Position numbers and translations under genes: made by a program. Positions 5,362 to 6,379 of a stretch of 6,379 nt of DNA are shown here, in pieces. Source of the stretch: DASSKA01 sp035765755 (GTDB lineage: Bacteria > Actinomycetota > Actinomycetes > Propionibacteriales > Nocardioidaceae); contig DASTWW010000007.1 in assembly GCA_035765755.1 (NCBI GenBank), forward strand, positions 1 to 6,379, given 5' to 3'. Numbering within the stretch: position 1 is the stretch's first letter; each line of letters starts with the position of its first letter. The notes under the pieces were generated by a model. That model was not told the DNA's origin and made no database searches. It saw nothing but the letters and a program-made list of their open reading frames with translations.

Positions 5362-5364
5362 GGG
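5360..5364 (+). promoter_or_regulatory. Ribosome binding site deciding the marP start
   Basis: GAGGG lies 5 nt before the ATG at 5370. It supports that start over the in-frame GTG at 5358, which overlaps the upstream TGA as GTGA and would add four residues (VRAC). The site overlaps the end of the Nudix gene, so translation of the two genes is probably linked. Confidence 0.6.
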
Positions 5365-5369
5365 CCTGC

Positions 5370-6379
5370 ATGAACGTCTTGGACTGGGTGCTCGTTGTCC
5401 TCGTGCTCGCCTATGCGGTGTCCGGCTACTGGCAGGGGTTCATCTCCGGCGTGTTCGCGACCGCGGGACTGCTGCTCGGCGGACTGTTCGGGATCTGGCT
5501 GGCGCCCCAGGTCCTGGGGGATGCCGCGCCGTCGATCTGGGTGTCGCTGGGCGCCCTGTTCGTCGTACTCGCCTGCGCCTCCATCGGCCAGGCGGTGCTG
5601 CAGTACGTCGGCGCCCGGATCCGCAACCGGATCCGCTGGCAGCCGGTCCGCGCCCTCGACGCCGTGGGCGGGGCCGCACTGAGCATGGCGGCGGTCCTCG
5701 TGGTCGCCTGGGCGCTGGGGGTCGCGGTCAGCGGCGCCAGCCTGCCGATCGTCAGCAACCAGGTGCGCTCCTCGGTGGTGCTGTCGAAGGTGAACGCGGT
5801 GATGCCGCACCGCGCGGTCGAGGCCCTCAACGCCTTCAACGACGTGGTCGGCTCGAGCTTCTTCCCCCGCTACCTCGAGCCGTTCGCCCCGGAGCGGATC
5901 GTTCGGGTCGCCCCGCCGCCGAGCCGGATCTCCCGTGACCCCGACGTGGCCCGCGCGCAGGCAAGTGTCGTCAAGGTCCGCGGGGAGAACTCCTGCAACC
6001 ACGGGGTGGAGGGCAGCGGCTTCCTCTACGCCCCGAACCGGGTGATGACCAACGCGCACGTGGTGGCCGGCGTGACCCATCCGAGCGTGCTGGTCGGCGA
6101 CCAGGCGGTCACCGGGACGGTGGTCTACTACAACCCCGACGTGGACATCGCGGTGCTCGAGGTGAGCGGCGTGCACGCGCCGTACCTCCACTTCACCAAG
6201 CACGGGCACTCCCGGCAGGTCGCTGCGGTGCTCGGCTACCCCGAGGACGGGCCGTACGACGTGGAGCCGGCCCGGATCCGCAGCGAGCAGCGGCTGCGCA
6301 GCCCGGACATCTACGGCAACGGCGCGGTGATCCGCTCGGTGTACTCCCTGCGCGCGCTGGTCCGCCCCGGCAACTCCGG
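5370..6379 (+). CDS. marP: MarP-like membrane-anchored serine protease (5' part, cut by window edge)
   Basis: The open frame gives 336 residues and runs off the window. The N-terminus is a CvpA/colicin V-like membrane domain with four likely helices (about 4-19, 25-46, 56-79, 99-121). A linker (about 122-190) follows, then a chymotrypsin-like protease domain outside the membrane. His230 (in MTNAHVVAG) and Asp259 (in NPDVDIAVL) are the first two triad members; the last full codon is Ser336 in PGNS, the expected nucleophile. The His-Asp spacing of 29 equals M. tuberculosis MarP (Rv3671c), and Cys209 aligns with its disulfide cysteine Cys214. MarP there supports acid and oxidative stress resistance and processes the cell-wall hydrolase RipA. 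About 50-60 C-terminal residues should lie beyond the window. ATG 5370 is chosen for its GAGGG site. Confidence 0.93.
   Translation, partial: MNVLDWVLVVLVLAYAVSGYWQGFISGVFATAGLLLGGLFGIWLAPQVLGDAAPSIWVSLGALFVVLACASIGQAVLQYVGARIRNRIRWQPVRALDAVGGAALSMAAVLVVAWALGVAVSGASLPIVSNQVRSSVVLSKVNAVMPHRAVEALNAFNDVVGSSFFPRYLEPFAPERIVRVAPPPSRISRDPDVARAQASVVKVRGENSCNHGVEGSGFLYAPNRVMTNAHVVAGVTHPSVLVGDQAVTGTVVYYNPDVDIAVLEVSGVHAPYLHFTKHGHSRQVAAVLGYPEDGPYDVEPARIRSEQRLRSPDIYGNGAVIRSVYSLRALVRPGNS

Noticed and set aside
5276..5938. Plus-strand frame across the end of the Nudix gene and the start of marP
   Set aside because: The Arg/Pro/Gly-rich translation has no domain, while the other frame from 5370 encodes convincing membrane helices and protease motifs.

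Overview
This is a GC-rich, densely packed chromosomal segment from an actinomycete. The genes match the neighbourhood around crp and nth that I know from Mycobacterium tuberculosis (about Rv3678A to Rv3671c) and from streptomycetes. The Crp sequence looks most like a Nocardioides-type (Propionibacteriales) organism, but that is an impression and not a search result. No mobile element, tRNA, rRNA or CRISPR array is visible.

Left arm (3-2315, + strand): a 51-residue DUF4177 protein, a RidA-superfamily protein, a NUDT19-like Nudix hydrolase with a split Nudix box, and a LACTB2-like metallo-beta-lactamase-fold hydrolase. Stop/start overlaps (ATGA, GTGA) or a 5-nt gap join them, so they look like one translationally coupled operon.

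Centre (2312-2989, - strand): a Crp/GlxR-type cAMP receptor regulator with a strong Shine-Dalgarno sequence. It converges on the hydrolase gene, and both stop codons lie in one palindromic CTAG. The 242-nt divergent gap upstream of crp (2990-3231) holds a candidate Crp operator, a GC-rich inverted repeat, a 25-bp-period tandem repeat and a leaderless-type promoter for nth.

Right arm (3232-6379, + strand): nth (endonuclease III with a complete iron-sulfur motif), a TlpA/ResA-like thioredoxin lipoprotein, a CoA-pyrophosphatase-type Nudix hydrolase, and the 5' part of marP. MarP is a membrane-anchored serine protease and is cut by the window edge at its catalytic serine codon. An 8-codon reading frame bridges nth and the lipoprotein gene, with ATGA at both ends. 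The Nudix gene has its own TAGGCT-N6-GTG leaderless-type promoter, the same layout as nth.

Overall this is a conserved housekeeping cluster for metabolite clean-up, DNA base repair and envelope redox/protease functions around a global regulator. I see no clearly new multi-gene system. The most unusual parts are the tandem repeat in the crp-nth gap, the paired leaderless promoters, the ATGA relay and the shared CTAG stop.
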